DNA from: an uncultured Pelagibacteraceae bacterium | GTDB lineage: Bacteria > Pseudomonadota > Alphaproteobacteria > Pelagibacterales > Pelagibacteraceae | Length of the DNA stretch: 42,756 nucleotides | Assembly: GCA_902527635.1 (NCBI GenBank) | Contig: CABZPS010000006.1 | Location: forward strand, 1-42,756 | Reading direction: 5' to 3' | Shown here: positions 36,322 to 42,756 of the stretch, one piece after another | Position numbering within the stretch: position 1 is the stretch's first letter | Layout of the letters: every line of letters starts with the position of its first letter | Translations under genes and position numbers: made by a program | The notes under the pieces: generated by a model | The model's database searches: none | What the model saw: the letters and a program-made list of their open reading frames with translations, nothing else | Told to the model about the DNA's origin: nothing

Positions 36322-36361
36322 GATCTCGGTTGGTTAGACCAGTACACTCACAATCTATCGT
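36322..36361 (+). pseudogene. Degenerate 5' half of a CAT-anticodon tRNA
   Basis: About 38 bases match the D arm and anticodon arm of the intact tRNA at 40333 with about six mismatches (GGTTGGTTAGA, CAGTACACTCA and AAT-TAT are shared). The acceptor 5' strand and whole 3' half are missing. It begins 20 bases after the rmlC stop. It looks like the relic of an older insertion at, or duplication of, the tRNA locus. Confidence 0.7.
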
Positions 36362-36382
36362 TTTTTCAAAACCAAATTCATT
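36361..36382 (+). repeat. Degenerate third copy of the TTTTTTCA...ACCAAATT repeat
   Basis: TTTTTTCA followed by AAACCAAATTCATT resembles the 28-base repeats at 40474 and 41757 with a 4-base deletion and three mismatches. It directly follows the tRNA relic. The match is short and in AT-rich DNA, so it is only suggestive. Confidence 0.4.
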
Positions 36383-36448
36383 AGACAAAAAGTATAGCTA
36401 AATCAATATTAATTTAAACAATAACTTTAAATTAAAAATATAAAATCA

Positions 36449-36477
36449 TTTACCAACTATTTACCAACGAATACAAT
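36449..36477 (+). repeat. Paired TTTACCAAC repeats, left copy
   Basis: TTTACCAAC occurs at 36449-36457 and 36460-36468 and is followed by GAATACAA. The same arrangement occurs at 40209-40237, on the other side of the methyltransferase module. Short tandem motifs like this beside a tRNA suit arm-type binding sites of a tyrosine integrase, but no integrase is present. Confidence 0.65.
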
Positions 36478-36504
36478 TACTTTATTAATTTAAAAATAAT
36501 ACAC

Positions 36505-36518
36505 AGCAGTGTACTGCT
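36505..36518. promoter_or_regulatory. Inverted repeat just before the methyltransferase ATG
   Basis: AGCAGT-GT-ACTGCT is a perfect 6-bp inverted repeat with a 2-base centre, ending six bases before the ATG at 36524. It is unusually GC-rich for this region and could be an operator or a translational hairpin. Confidence 0.4.
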
Positions 36519-36523
36519 CAAAT

Positions 36524-38953
36524 ATGGATATAGATTTTCCACTTTTAGAAACAACAAGGCCCCCAATGTACAAAGGTGACAAATACGTTGGAAAAAAACC
36601 ACATAATATTTGGAGTCAATACATTGAAAGTTATACTTGCGAAAAAGATATCGTACTTGATATATTTGGTGGAAGTGGTGTCTGTGCAATTGAATCATTA
36701 ATTTTAGGCAGAAGGGCAATTACAAATGACCTAAATCCAATGCATAGATTTGGTCTTGAGGTTTTTCTAAAAAAATTTGAGGAGGATAATTTCCTCGATA
36801 CTTATAAAAAACTTTTGAAAAATTTTAAAGATAAAGCAAAAGATTACAAATTCTTTAATACAAAATGTACAAGATGTTCAAATGAAAGCCCAATAATTAA
36901 AACAAATTGGGATGACAAAGGCAATACTCTAAAAATTATTGGATATGAATGTAAAGTATGTCCACCAATACCAAGGGTTAGAAATAAATATTGGTATGAA
37001 AAACGACCAGACTCTCAGGATTTATTAAATTTTTCTGAGATTGAAAATTTTCAAATCCCGTATTGGCATCCAACAAAGGATTTACCAAACCTTCCAGAAA
37101 TCTTTTCAACAACTTTTCTGAGAGACTTGGGAGAAAATAAATATAGTAGTCTTTGGTCAAAACAGAATTTGTTAATTTTATCTTATGAATTTAATGAAAT
37201 ACTTAAAATCGATGATGAAAATGTAAAACATCATTTACTTTTTGCATTTCTTAAATCTTTAAGGCTATGTTTTGGAAAGCAAAATGATCCAAGAGACCCT
37301 GCGAGAGGAAATAGAGATTGGGCAACAAGTTGGGGAAGGTCAGGTTTTGCAATTTTTAGAAGGCAAATACATTTAAACCCAATTTTACAATTTGAAAGAG
37401 CCGTGGAAGGGACTCAAGGTTTAATTAAAATTTTAAAAAATAAAACTGAAAGGCTTGGTGATAATATTTCCTATACTTATGATCCAAATGATTTTTTTGA
37501 GAATAAAAAACAATTATTAATTCTTACAAATGATTGCACCACTCTTGATAATTTAATTCCTGAAAATAGTGTTGATTTTATTTTAACAGATCCGCCTTAC
37601 GGAGCTACAGTTCCTTATTTTTCTATGGAGTCAGTTTATACATGCTGGTTAGAGAAAATTGATCAGAATTACCAAATGGATTTTGACAACGAATTAGCAA
37701 TAAGGAATAGAAATTATGAGGAGTATCAAAGTAAATTCATGAGAACTTTTAAAGGGGCAAGTAAAATACTTAAAAAGAATAAAAAAATTGTAGTAACATT
37801 TCACAGTCAAGATTTAAAAATTTGGTCGTTACTTCATAAAAGTTTTGATTATTCAGGTTTCTCAAAGGAAAAGATAATTTTTCAACCAAATATGAGAAGC
37901 GGTGAAACAGTGGCTGCAAATAAATATTCTCAAACTTCAAATGATTTTTATTTTAGATATAAAAATGAAAGAAAAGATAATTTAGATAACGAGGTTTCAT
38001 TCAATCAAATAGAAAATATAATATTAAGAGAGGCTAAAGAATTACTTAAAGAAGCCGCAGAGCCAATGCCCAAACCTCTTTTATTTGTTGGTATTATTAA
38101 CAAATTATTTTATTTTGGTTACTCTTTACAAGTTTCAAATAATTTAATTGATCAAGTTTTATTCAGAGAGATAAACACCACGTTGGAAGTTGAGGGCAAT
38201 AAAAGATCAGATGACTCAATTTGGTCTTTAAAAAATTATGAATATGATCATATTCCTTTAAGTCAAAGAACAGAAACAATTGTAAGAGATATTATTGTAA
38301 GAGAAAATATAGTTTCATTTGATGAGATTTATAAAAAAGTTATGACAACATTTAGTGATCATTTGACACCTTTTTATAGAAGTCTACCAAATATAATTGA
38401 AAAATTTGGCGAAAGAATCACCACTGGGGAAAATAAGGGAAAATGGAAACTAAAGATTCGAATTAGAAATGAAGCATCTGAACACGATTTACAAATTGGA
38501 AAACTTGCTGAAATAGGTAAGGCAATAGGGTTTAATATTTGGATTGGAAGAAATGAACAAGGACATGTTTATAAAGAGGGAAAGTTATCAGACTATATAA
38601 ATCCTATAAATTTGGAAATTGAAAATTATTCTGATGATCAATTACACGAAATTAAAAATATTGATTTAATTTGGTATAAGAATAAAAAGATATGTGCAAT
38701 CTTTGAAATTGAACATTCAACGTCAATAACATCTGCATTGTATAGAGGTGCTCAAATTAATGATAATACTATTAAAAGATATATTATAATGAAGCAGCAA
38801 GGGTCTCAGAAAACTAGATTAAACAGAAGATTACTAAACCCTTGGTTTACTGGTGAGTTTGATCGGGCAGGATGGGTCGTAAAATATTATAATGATGTTA
38901 GCAAAGATTATAAAAAAGTAATAACTCAAAATGGTTCCTCAACGTTTGTGTAA
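36524..38953 (+). CDS. Zn-ribbon DNA adenine methylase-like protein with a C-terminal nuclease-like domain
   Basis: I prefer the ATG at 36524 to a GTG five codons upstream. The 809-residue protein has SAM motif I at about 46-52 (DIFGGSG), a Zn-ribbon with two CxxC pairs (C115, C118, C143, C146), and catalytic motif IV TDPPYG with D356. Motif order I before IV and the inserted ribbon fit the COG1743/DUF1156-type methylases. The C-terminal part ends with a region (about 700-760) reading KNIDLIWY, then CAIFEIEHSTSI. The D...ExE pattern with EHSTS recalls PD-(D/E)XK-like domains in restriction and defence proteins. It could be a modification or combined restriction-modification protein. It overlaps the next methylase at TAATG. 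The methylase part is sure; the nuclease part is tentative. Confidence 0.83.
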   Translation: MDIDFPLLETTRPPMYKGDKYVGKKPHNIWSQYIESYTCEKDIVLDIFGGSGVCAIESLILGRRAITNDLNPMHRFGLEVFLKKFEEDNFLDTYKKLLKNFKDKAKDYKFFNTKCTRCSNESPIIKTNWDDKGNTLKIIGYECKVCPPIPRVRNKYWYEKRPDSQDLLNFSEIENFQIPYWHPTKDLPNLPEIFSTTFLRDLGENKYSSLWSKQNLLILSYEFNEILKIDDENVKHHLLFAFLKSLRLCFGKQNDPRDPARGNRDWATSWGRSGFAIFRRQIHLNPILQFERAVEGTQGLIKILKNKTERLGDNISYTYDPNDFFENKKQLLILTNDCTTLDNLIPENSVDFILTDPPYGATVPYFSMESVYTCWLEKIDQNYQMDFDNELAIRNRNYEEYQSKFMRTFKGASKILKKNKKIVVTFHSQDLKIWSLLHKSFDYSGFSKEKIIFQPNMRSGETVAANKYSQTSNDFYFRYKNERKDNLDNEVSFNQIENIILREAKELLKEAAEPMPKPLLFVGIINKLFYFGYSLQVSNNLIDQVLFREINTTLEVEGNKRSDDSIWSLKNYEYDHIPLSQRTETIVRDIIVRENIVSFDEIYKKVMTTFSDHLTPFYRSLPNIIEKFGERITTGENKGKWKLKIRIRNEASEHDLQIGKLAEIGKAIGFNIWIGRNEQGHVYKEGKLSDYINPINLEIENYSDDQLHEIKNIDLIWYKNKKICAIFEIEHSTSITSALYRGAQINDNTIKRYIIMKQQGSQKTRLNRRLLNPWFTGEFDRAGWVVKYYNDVSKDYKKVITQNGSSTFV

Positions 38954-39780
38954 TGCCAAAATCTAAAGTTGATAAAAGAAATAAACTAAATGATCTTGAT
39001 GGTAAAAATTGGATTAAATCCACTAAAAGTTATTGGATAAGCGAAAAATGTGTTGATGACAAAATCGCTTTAAAACATCCAGCGCCATTTATGGTTAAGG
39101 ATATTATTAAGTTAGTATCCTTTTTCACCAAAAAAAAACAGATAGTTTTAGACCCTTTTAATGGGACAGGTACAACCTTACTTGCATGCTGCAGAACTGA
39201 AAGGAAGGGAATAGGAATAGACTTGAATAAGACTTATAACGATTTAGCTAAAAAAAGATTAAAAGATCAGCCTAATAATAAAGATCAAAAAATTATTTTT
39301 GGAAATTCTCTTAACAAAATCAAGAATATTGATGGTGAAATAAATTACTGCGTTACCTCACCTCCATATCACAATATTCTAAGGAATAAAGGAAACGGAA
39401 TTAGAGATGTAAAAGATAATTATAGAAAAGGGGCTAGAACAGGAGTTGAGTATTATTCAGAAAACAAAAACGATTTAGGCAATCAAAAAAGCTATCAAAA
39501 TTTTTTAGATCTTTTTGAAAAGATAATGTCGGAAGTTTTTTTGAAATTAAAAAATCGTTCCTATACAAGTATTATAATAAGTGACTTCACAGTGAACAAA
39601 AAAGAAAAAAACGTGCAAGGAGATGTTGTAAATTTAATGCAAAATATAGGATTTGATTTTGTTGGAACTACCGTTTTGCTTCAAGAGACCAAGCCATTGT
39701 ATCCATTTGGGTATCCATATTCCTATGTAATAAATCATCATCATCAGAATATAATTAATTTCAGAAAAGTCTTAACTTAA
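38953..39780 (+). CDS. DNA (N4-cytosine or N6-adenine) methyltransferase
   Basis: The protein has 275 residues. SAM motif I is LDPFNGTGTT at 66-75, followed by GIGIDLN at 87-93, and the catalytic motif is TSPPY at 135-139. The Ser in SPPY is more usual in N4-cytosine enzymes. There is no visible target-recognition domain of large size. It starts inside the stop codon of the preceding methylase, so both are translated together and may act as a pair or heteromer. It converges with a small reverse gene, sharing four bases. No restriction enzyme gene is recognisable beside it, unless the C-terminal domain of the partner is one. Confidence 0.88.
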   Translation: MPKSKVDKRNKLNDLDGKNWIKSTKSYWISEKCVDDKIALKHPAPFMVKDIIKLVSFFTKKKQIVLDPFNGTGTTLLACCRTERKGIGIDLNKTYNDLAKKRLKDQPNNKDQKIIFGNSLNKIKNIDGEINYCVTSPPYHNILRNKGNGIRDVKDNYRKGARTGVEYYSENKNDLGNQKSYQNFLDLFEKIMSEVFLKLKNRSYTSIIISDFTVNKKEKNVQGDVVNLMQNIGFDFVGTTVLLQETKPLYPFGYPYSYVINHHHQNIINFRKVLT

Positions 39781-40118
39781 AGAGTATCAGAATTATGCCA
39801 GGTAAAAAGATCAGCCTCATAAGGAATATTTCTAAATTTTAATAAAGCTTTATATTTTTCTAGTCTTTTTTCTTTTTTAGTATTTTTTAAAAAAGAGAGT
39901 ATTTGATCATAAGTAAGTTCTTTTAAATTAATTTTTTTTATATCCACGTATTCCTCATATTCCATACCAGCTATTGCATATCCTTTGTTTGGATCTATGT
40001 GTTCAGCATAACTAATAGTGTCCTTAGTTTCTTTAAGAACATCGTACCAATGAGCAATCTGATTTTTATTATCAAAAAGATAATCTCTTCTGTAATCAAA
40101 CAGTTCTTGTTGTTCCAT
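39777..40118 (-). CDS. Small protein of unknown function in the methyltransferase module
   Basis: This is a 113-residue soluble protein starting MEQQELFDYRRDYLFDNKNQ. It is acidic and aromatic-rich, with a predicted helical centre (KELTYDQILSFLKNTKKEKR) and no cysteines or signal peptide. I recognise no family. It overlaps the second methylase tail to tail by four bases and lies inside the TTTACCAAC repeat pair, so it belongs to the same module. It could be a regulator or a short partner of the methylases; that is only a positional guess. Confidence 0.6.
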   Translation of the reverse strand: MEQQELFDYRRDYLFDNKNQIAHWYDVLKETKDTISYAEHIDPNKGYAIAGMEYEEYVDIKKINLKELTYDQILSFLKNTKKEKRLEKYKALLKFRNIPYEADLFTWHNSDTL

Positions 40119-40208
40119 ATTTTGGAGTTGTATTAGTTATGAAAAACAACTTAACAATATTATATATAGAAAATAATTATGACTTTTGTATGATTAACAC
40201 TAAATTTA

Positions 40209-40237
40209 TTTACCAACGGATTTACCAACGAATGCAA
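40209..40237 (+). repeat. Paired TTTACCAAC repeats, right copy
   Basis: TTTACCAAC at 40209-40217 and 40221-40229 is followed by GAATGCAA. The left copy (36449-36477) has the same two motifs and GAATACAA. Spacing between motif starts is 12 here and 11 there. The two copies bracket the methyltransferase genes in the same orientation. Confidence 0.65.
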
Positions 40238-40332
40238 AGTTTGTGTCTAAAATTTTAGAAAAACACAATCTATTGTTTGTAAAGTTAACTTGTATGAATT
40301 TCAAAATTGGTGTAATACCTAATTAATTTCAA

Positions 40333-40409
40333 GGGCCTGTAGCTCAGTTGGTTAGAGCAGTACACTCATAATGTATTGGTCCCAGGTTCGAGTCCTGGCG
40401 GGCCCACCA
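40333..40409 (+). tRNA. tRNA with CAT anticodon (tRNA-Met or lysidine-modified tRNA-Ile2)
   Basis: A full cloverleaf forms: acceptor GGGCCTG/CGGGCCC with one T-G pair, D arm GCTC/GAGC, anticodon stem GTACA/TGTAT around CTCATAA, T arm CCAGG/CCTGG with loop TTCGAGT, discriminator A and encoded CCA. The anticodon is CAT. The GGGCCTGTAGCTCAG start is similar to tRNA-Ile genes, so it may be tRNA-Ile2, not elongator Met; initiator is excluded by the paired first base pair. Its 3' half is duplicated at 41849, marking it as an insertion target. Confidence 0.93.
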
Positions 40410-40412
40410 AAT
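40365..40412 (+). repeat. 48-base direct repeat (tRNA 3' half), left copy, putative attachment site
   Basis: From CTCATAATG in the anticodon loop through the CCA and three flanking bases, 48 bases are identical to 41849-41896. This is the pattern left when an element inserts in a tRNA gene and restores it. Confidence 0.85.
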
Positions 40413-40473
40413 CCAGTAAAATCAACGTTTAGAAATTCAAGTTTCTCAAATTTTTAGCAAAAAAACCTTTAAA

Positions 40474-40501
40474 AATTTTTTCATTGTATACCAAATTGAG
40501 T
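40474..40501 (+). repeat. 28-base direct repeat, left copy
   Basis: AATTTTTTCATTGT, then R, then TACCAAATTGAGT: 27 of 28 bases match the copy at 41757-41784. Both lie on the inner side of the 48-base repeats and flank the three-gene cassette. Confidence 0.8.
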
Positions 40502-40558
40502 CCAATCATTTTTTGCAATGTACTGGTCTGATTGTACGTGAGATGGTAAATTAATTAA

Positions 40559-41023
40559 ATGAGTTTTCTTGATTTTGTTGTTCATAAAGGAACATTATTT
40601 ACAAATAATGAGATTGAATTACTTGATAAACATTTTATCGATATTTCTAAATTCACAGATAATAATTTTAATTTTCATCAAAAATATTTAGAGAAAGACG
40701 TTCAGCTATTAGAGGCAATTGGAGTCAATCGACACGAAATCAATTATAGACACAAACATTTTAAGCATAAAGAAGTTGAGATAGTCATTCAGTGCTTAAA
40801 ATATAATATTAAAAGTAAGAACCATATAAATGAATTAGAACGTTTTTATAATAAAGAAATTCCAGAAATTAAAAGCTTTCCAGGTAAACTTTTGTTTGTA
40901 GATATTTACGGGGCAGGGTTCTTTCATTTGATAGAATATGACAATAACGGTAATATTAACGACAAAAATAAAAGAATATTTGATAAAAATATCAATGATA
41001 CTTTTATTTCATTAAATTTATGA
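40559..41023 (+). CDS. Unknown cassette protein 1
   Basis: The protein has 154 residues with no signal peptide or membrane helix. The first half is helical and charged, with a His-rich stretch (RHEINYRHKHFKHKEVE at about 58-74). The second half is strand-like (GKLLFVDIYGAGFFHLIEYD). I recognise no family. It is the first gene inside the tRNA-flanked repeats and overlaps the next gene by four bases, so the three cassette genes are probably cotranscribed. Confidence 0.62.
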   Translation: MSFLDFVVHKGTLFTNNEIELLDKHFIDISKFTDNNFNFHQKYLEKDVQLLEAIGVNRHEINYRHKHFKHKEVEIVIQCLKYNIKSKNHINELERFYNKEIPEIKSFPGKLLFVDIYGAGFFHLIEYDNNGNINDKNKRIFDKNINDTFISLNL

Positions 41024-41391
41024 AAAAACTTTTAGGGATCGTGGTTCTGGGTTTGATATTTTGTAATTCAGCAATAGCCGATTCTTTAATCATTCATTGT
41101 AAATATGAATTTACTTTAGAGGGTGAAAAAATGGTTAATGAAGATACATTTGAGATATTTGACGACAAGGTTTATAGAGATGGAAAGTTATTAAAAAGAC
41201 TTCAAAAACTTGACGTAAATTTTTTTAAAACAAAAGTTGAATTTACAAACGAATACACAAGCATAACTGGTAAAGAGGTTTTATCAGAGTGGAAAATTAA
41301 TCTAAAATCGAAAAAAGGGACAAGAAGAACAAGAGGCCGAAACGAAGTTGGAAATGTAACAATTTACAAATGTGAAAAAATTGAAATCTAA
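41020..41391 (+). CDS. Unknown cassette protein 2, exported
   Basis: The protein has 123 residues with a clear signal peptide (KKLLGIVVLGLIFCNSAIA, likely cut before DS). The mature part is a small, mostly beta domain with two cysteines (HCKYEF near the start and YKCEKI at the end), likely a disulfide joining the first and last strands. I do not recognise the family. It starts within the stop of cassette protein 1 and its end overlaps the next start. Confidence 0.65.
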   Translation: MKKLLGIVVLGLIFCNSAIADSLIIHCKYEFTLEGEKMVNEDTFEIFDDKVYRDGKLLKRLQKLDVNFFKTKVEFTNEYTSITGKEVLSEWKINLKSKKGTRRTRGRNEVGNVTIYKCEKIEI

Positions 41392-41731
41392 AAAGAAAAA
41401 ATTATCAAAAAATCCTATTTTAAAATGGTTATGTTTTTATTGCCACCATCACAAGTCGAGTAAGGCGATGGGTCGGGTAGTTAATGCCTTTAACTTAACT
41501 TGTTCAATGTGTGATGAATTTCTTGAATATCAAGAGTTTACGGCAGCTGGCGGTGTAGACAAAACAGCAGCTCAATGTCCAAGTTGTTTTAACTCTCTTG
41601 CAATTCCTGTTTGTCTTGATTGTGGTAATAAATTAAGCCCATTCGACGACACATTAAAAACTTTAGAAAAAAATCCGATAGAAAATGAACTGCCGATTGA
41701 GGTTAAAAAGAAAAAGTGGTGGGAGTTATAA
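41372..41731 (+). CDS. Unknown cassette protein 3, four-CxxC zinc protein
   Basis: The protein has 119 residues from a GTG inside the previous gene; a TTG three codons later is also possible. Four CxxC pairs at 21/24, 44/47, 69/72 and 81/84 suggest two zinc ribbons. The termini are lysine-rich, and it ends KKKKWWEL. Such proteins can bind nucleic acids or act as chaperones, but I cannot assign it. It is the last gene of the cassette, 25 bases before the inner repeat. Confidence 0.65.
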   Translation: MKKLKSKKKKLSKNPILKWLCFYCHHHKSSKAMGRVVNAFNLTCSMCDEFLEYQEFTAAGGVDKTAAQCPSCFNSLAIPVCLDCGNKLSPFDDTLKTLEKNPIENELPIEVKKKKWWEL

Positions 41732-41756
41732 CTATACACTTTTTTTTACTTAATTT

Positions 41757-41784
41757 AATTTTTTCATTGTGTACCAAATTGAGT
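41757..41784 (+). repeat. 28-base direct repeat, right copy
   Basis: It matches 40474-40501 at 27 of 28 positions (GTGTACC here, GTATACC there). It lies 64 bases before the displaced tRNA fragment. Confidence 0.8.
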
Positions 41785-41848
41785 ACAAGGGTATGTTTAG
41801 GTAAAATAATCTAATTATTGCAATATTAATTTAAGTTACTTCAGGACT

Positions 41849-41896
41849 CTCATAATGTATTGGTCCCAGGTTCGAGTCCTGGCGGGCCCACCAAAT
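41849..41896 (+). repeat. 48-base direct repeat, displaced 3' half of the CAT tRNA
   Basis: It is identical to bases 40365-40412: half the anticodon arm, the variable loop, T arm, acceptor 3' strand, CCA and AAAT. There is no matching 5' half before it, so it is not a functional tRNA. It marks the far boundary of the element inserted at the tRNA. Confidence 0.87.
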
Positions 41897-41952
41897 TAAT
41901 TAAGTTAATTATTTATAGAAAAAATGTTTATAGAATATCTGTAGTCTTGAAA

Positions 41953-42537
41953 TTATTTATTTGAGAAATTCTCTAAAGTTTTGAATAATGCGTTAATATT
42001 GTTGTCATTAGAGTTTAGTATAGATGAAAATTCCTCTTTTTGTGTTCTTGCTAAACTCAAACCTTCTATAATAAGATCTCTTATTAATGGTTTTTCCGGA
42101 TTTTTTGTATAAACTCGCCAGTCGATTTTCACCTCTGGTCGATCAGACGTTCCCTTTAAAACGCTATTTACAATCGTATAGTTTTCACTCAAGACTTCCT
42201 TTGATAAAACGTCAATCTCTGGATTTGTATACTCTGACAATCTACTAGAAAAACTTTTCAAAAAATATCTCTCAAACAAACTTAAGTATTCTTTCTTTTG
42301 ATCTTCATTTAAATTTTTTCTTGTTGCTCCAAGTGAATAAAACCCTACCCCTCTTATATCTACTGTTTCTTTAGCAATAATTTTTAGTTCATTAATTTTT
42401 TCCTCTTGTGAAATGTTTTTAGCTAATATTTGTGAGGCTCTATTTACAGTAGATTGAACAAATATGTCAGGTTCAATAGCAAAAACGTTGAAAAAATTAA
42501 TATTGAAGAATAATAAAATTATTAAAAATTTTTTCAT
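41953..42537 (-). CDS. mlaC: MlaC-like periplasmic phospholipid-binding protein
   Basis: The protein has 194 residues with a Sec signal peptide ending near NVFA. The mature part has the MlaC layout: helical start (FVQSTVNRASQILAK), then VDIRGVGFYSLGATRKNLNE, then YLSLFERYFLKSFSSRLSEY, strands with VKIDWRVY, and IRDLIIEGLSLARTQKEEF. MlaC shuttles phospholipids between the outer-membrane MlaA complex and the inner-membrane MlaFEDB transporter. It lies 23 bases downstream of the mlaA end on the same strand, supporting the call. It is core genome, so the island ends before it. Confidence 0.9.
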   Translation of the reverse strand: MKKFLIILLFFNINFFNVFAIEPDIFVQSTVNRASQILAKNISQEEKINELKIIAKETVDIRGVGFYSLGATRKNLNEDQKKEYLSLFERYFLKSFSSRLSEYTNPEIDVLSKEVLSENYTIVNSVLKGTSDRPEVKIDWRVYTKNPEKPLIRDLIIEGLSLARTQKEEFSSILNSNDNNINALFKTLENFSNK

Positions 42538-42560
42538 ATATATTTTGATAATATCTGGTA

Positions 42561-42756
42561 TTAATTATTCTCTATTTCTTCCCAATCTTCCTCATTTTTA
42601 TAGAAAATTTCTATATTACCTTTTCTAATATTATTAATTTTATTTTCTCTATTTTGTAAATATAAACTTTTTACTGAGGCATAGAAATCTATAGAATTTA
42701 TCTCAAGATTATCAAGCGACTCAATATTGTTTGATCTAAAGTCGATACCCTCAATT
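42561..42756 (-). CDS. mlaA: MlaA/VacJ-like protein, C-terminal part (5' end outside window)
   Basis: Sixty-four codons of an open reverse frame reach the window end. They read IEGIDFRSNNIESLDNLE, then SIDFYASVKSLYLQNRENKI and an acidic tail. This matches the end of MlaA/VacJ, the outer-membrane lipoprotein that removes misplaced phospholipids (family signature GIDxR, then SxDxYxxxRxxYxQxR). It stops 23 bases before mlaC, consistent with an mla operon. Confidence 0.8.
   Translation of the reverse strand, partial: IEGIDFRSNNIESLDNLEINSIDFYASVKSLYLQNRENKINNIRKGNIEIFYKNEEDWEEIENN

Noticed and set aside
40190..40260. A tiny open frame across the TTTACCAAC repeats
   Set aside because: It is about 20 codons, made by the repeat itself, and has no ribosome site or likeness to anything.
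40519..40529. An 11-base match (TGTACTGGTCT) to the reverse complement of the tRNA relic at 36336-36346
   Set aside because: It is short and in opposite orientation; it may be a trace of another tRNA fragment but chance is not excluded.
41849..41896. A second functional tRNA gene
   Set aside because: Only the 3' half is present; there is no acceptor 5' strand or D arm before it.
36303..41952. A prophage or CRISPR array in the accessory region
   Set aside because: No phage structural, integrase or cas genes and no regularly spaced repeats are present; the repeats are few and tied to the tRNA.

Overview
The window is very AT-rich (roughly 30% GC by eye), tightly packed, and has many genes overlapping by 1-20 bases. 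The gene order carA-carB (reverse) beside yqeY-dnaG-rpoD (forward), the alphaproteobacterial-looking DnaG and RpoD, and many lysine-rich proteins with few Shine-Dalgarno sites suggest a streamlined marine alphaproteobacterium, most likely SAR11/Pelagibacterales or a similar AT-rich lineage. This is inference from composition and synteny, not from a search.

Layout. (1) 2-8142: a type IV pilus assembly operon, pilM-pilN-pilO-pilP-pilQ-pilB-pilC, entered midway through pilM. PilM and PilN form one continuous coding unit interrupted by a one-base frameshift in an A7 tract. The lipoprotein signal of PilQ is separated from the secretin by a second A7 frameshift. (2) 8144-9170, reverse: an RsbW-like kinase/anti-sigma ATPase and two paralogous STAS antagonists, the core of a partner-switching regulator. 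(3) 9332-10704: two prepilins and a small lipoprotein. (4) 10718-17711: an ammonium transporter fused to a SpoIIE/RsbU-type PP2C phosphatase, a TPR plus beta-barrel outer-membrane protein, a FecR-domain protein with a long histone-like lysine tail, and a CHASE2-PP2C phosphatase (frameshifted near its end). The two phosphatases are obvious candidates to dephosphorylate the STAS proteins, so the locus may link ammonium and periplasmic signals to pilus or surface functions. (5) 17718-22162: two tandem secreted proteins with a beta-propeller-like passenger and an autotransporter-like barrel. (6) 22164-30891: housekeeping genes carB, carA, yqeY, dnaG, rpoD and a tRNA-Val whose first base is the last base of the rpoD stop codon. 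(7) 30901-36302: nucleotide-sugar and glycan genes: a GT2 glycosyltransferase, rmlB, rmlA, an SDR reductase, a DegT/RfbH-type enzyme with His in place of the PLP lysine, and rmlC. rmlD is absent, so the product is probably not plain rhamnose. (8) 36303-41896: an accessory island around a tRNA with a CAT anticodon. It has a degenerate 5' tRNA relic, paired TTTACCAAC repeats around a two-gene DNA methyltransferase module, the intact tRNA, a three-gene cassette of unknowns, and a displaced 48-base copy of the tRNA 3' end. No integrase is present. (9) 41953-42756, reverse: mlaC and the end of mlaA, phospholipid-trafficking genes.

The most interesting points are the Amt-PP2C/CHASE2-PP2C/RsbW/STAS circuit embedded in a pilus and surface-protein locus, the integrase-less tRNA cassette with nested direct repeats, the PilM-PilN fusion, the RfbH-like enzyme lacking the usual iron-sulfur cysteines, and three frameshifts of the same direction at short A tracts while much longer A tracts stay in frame.
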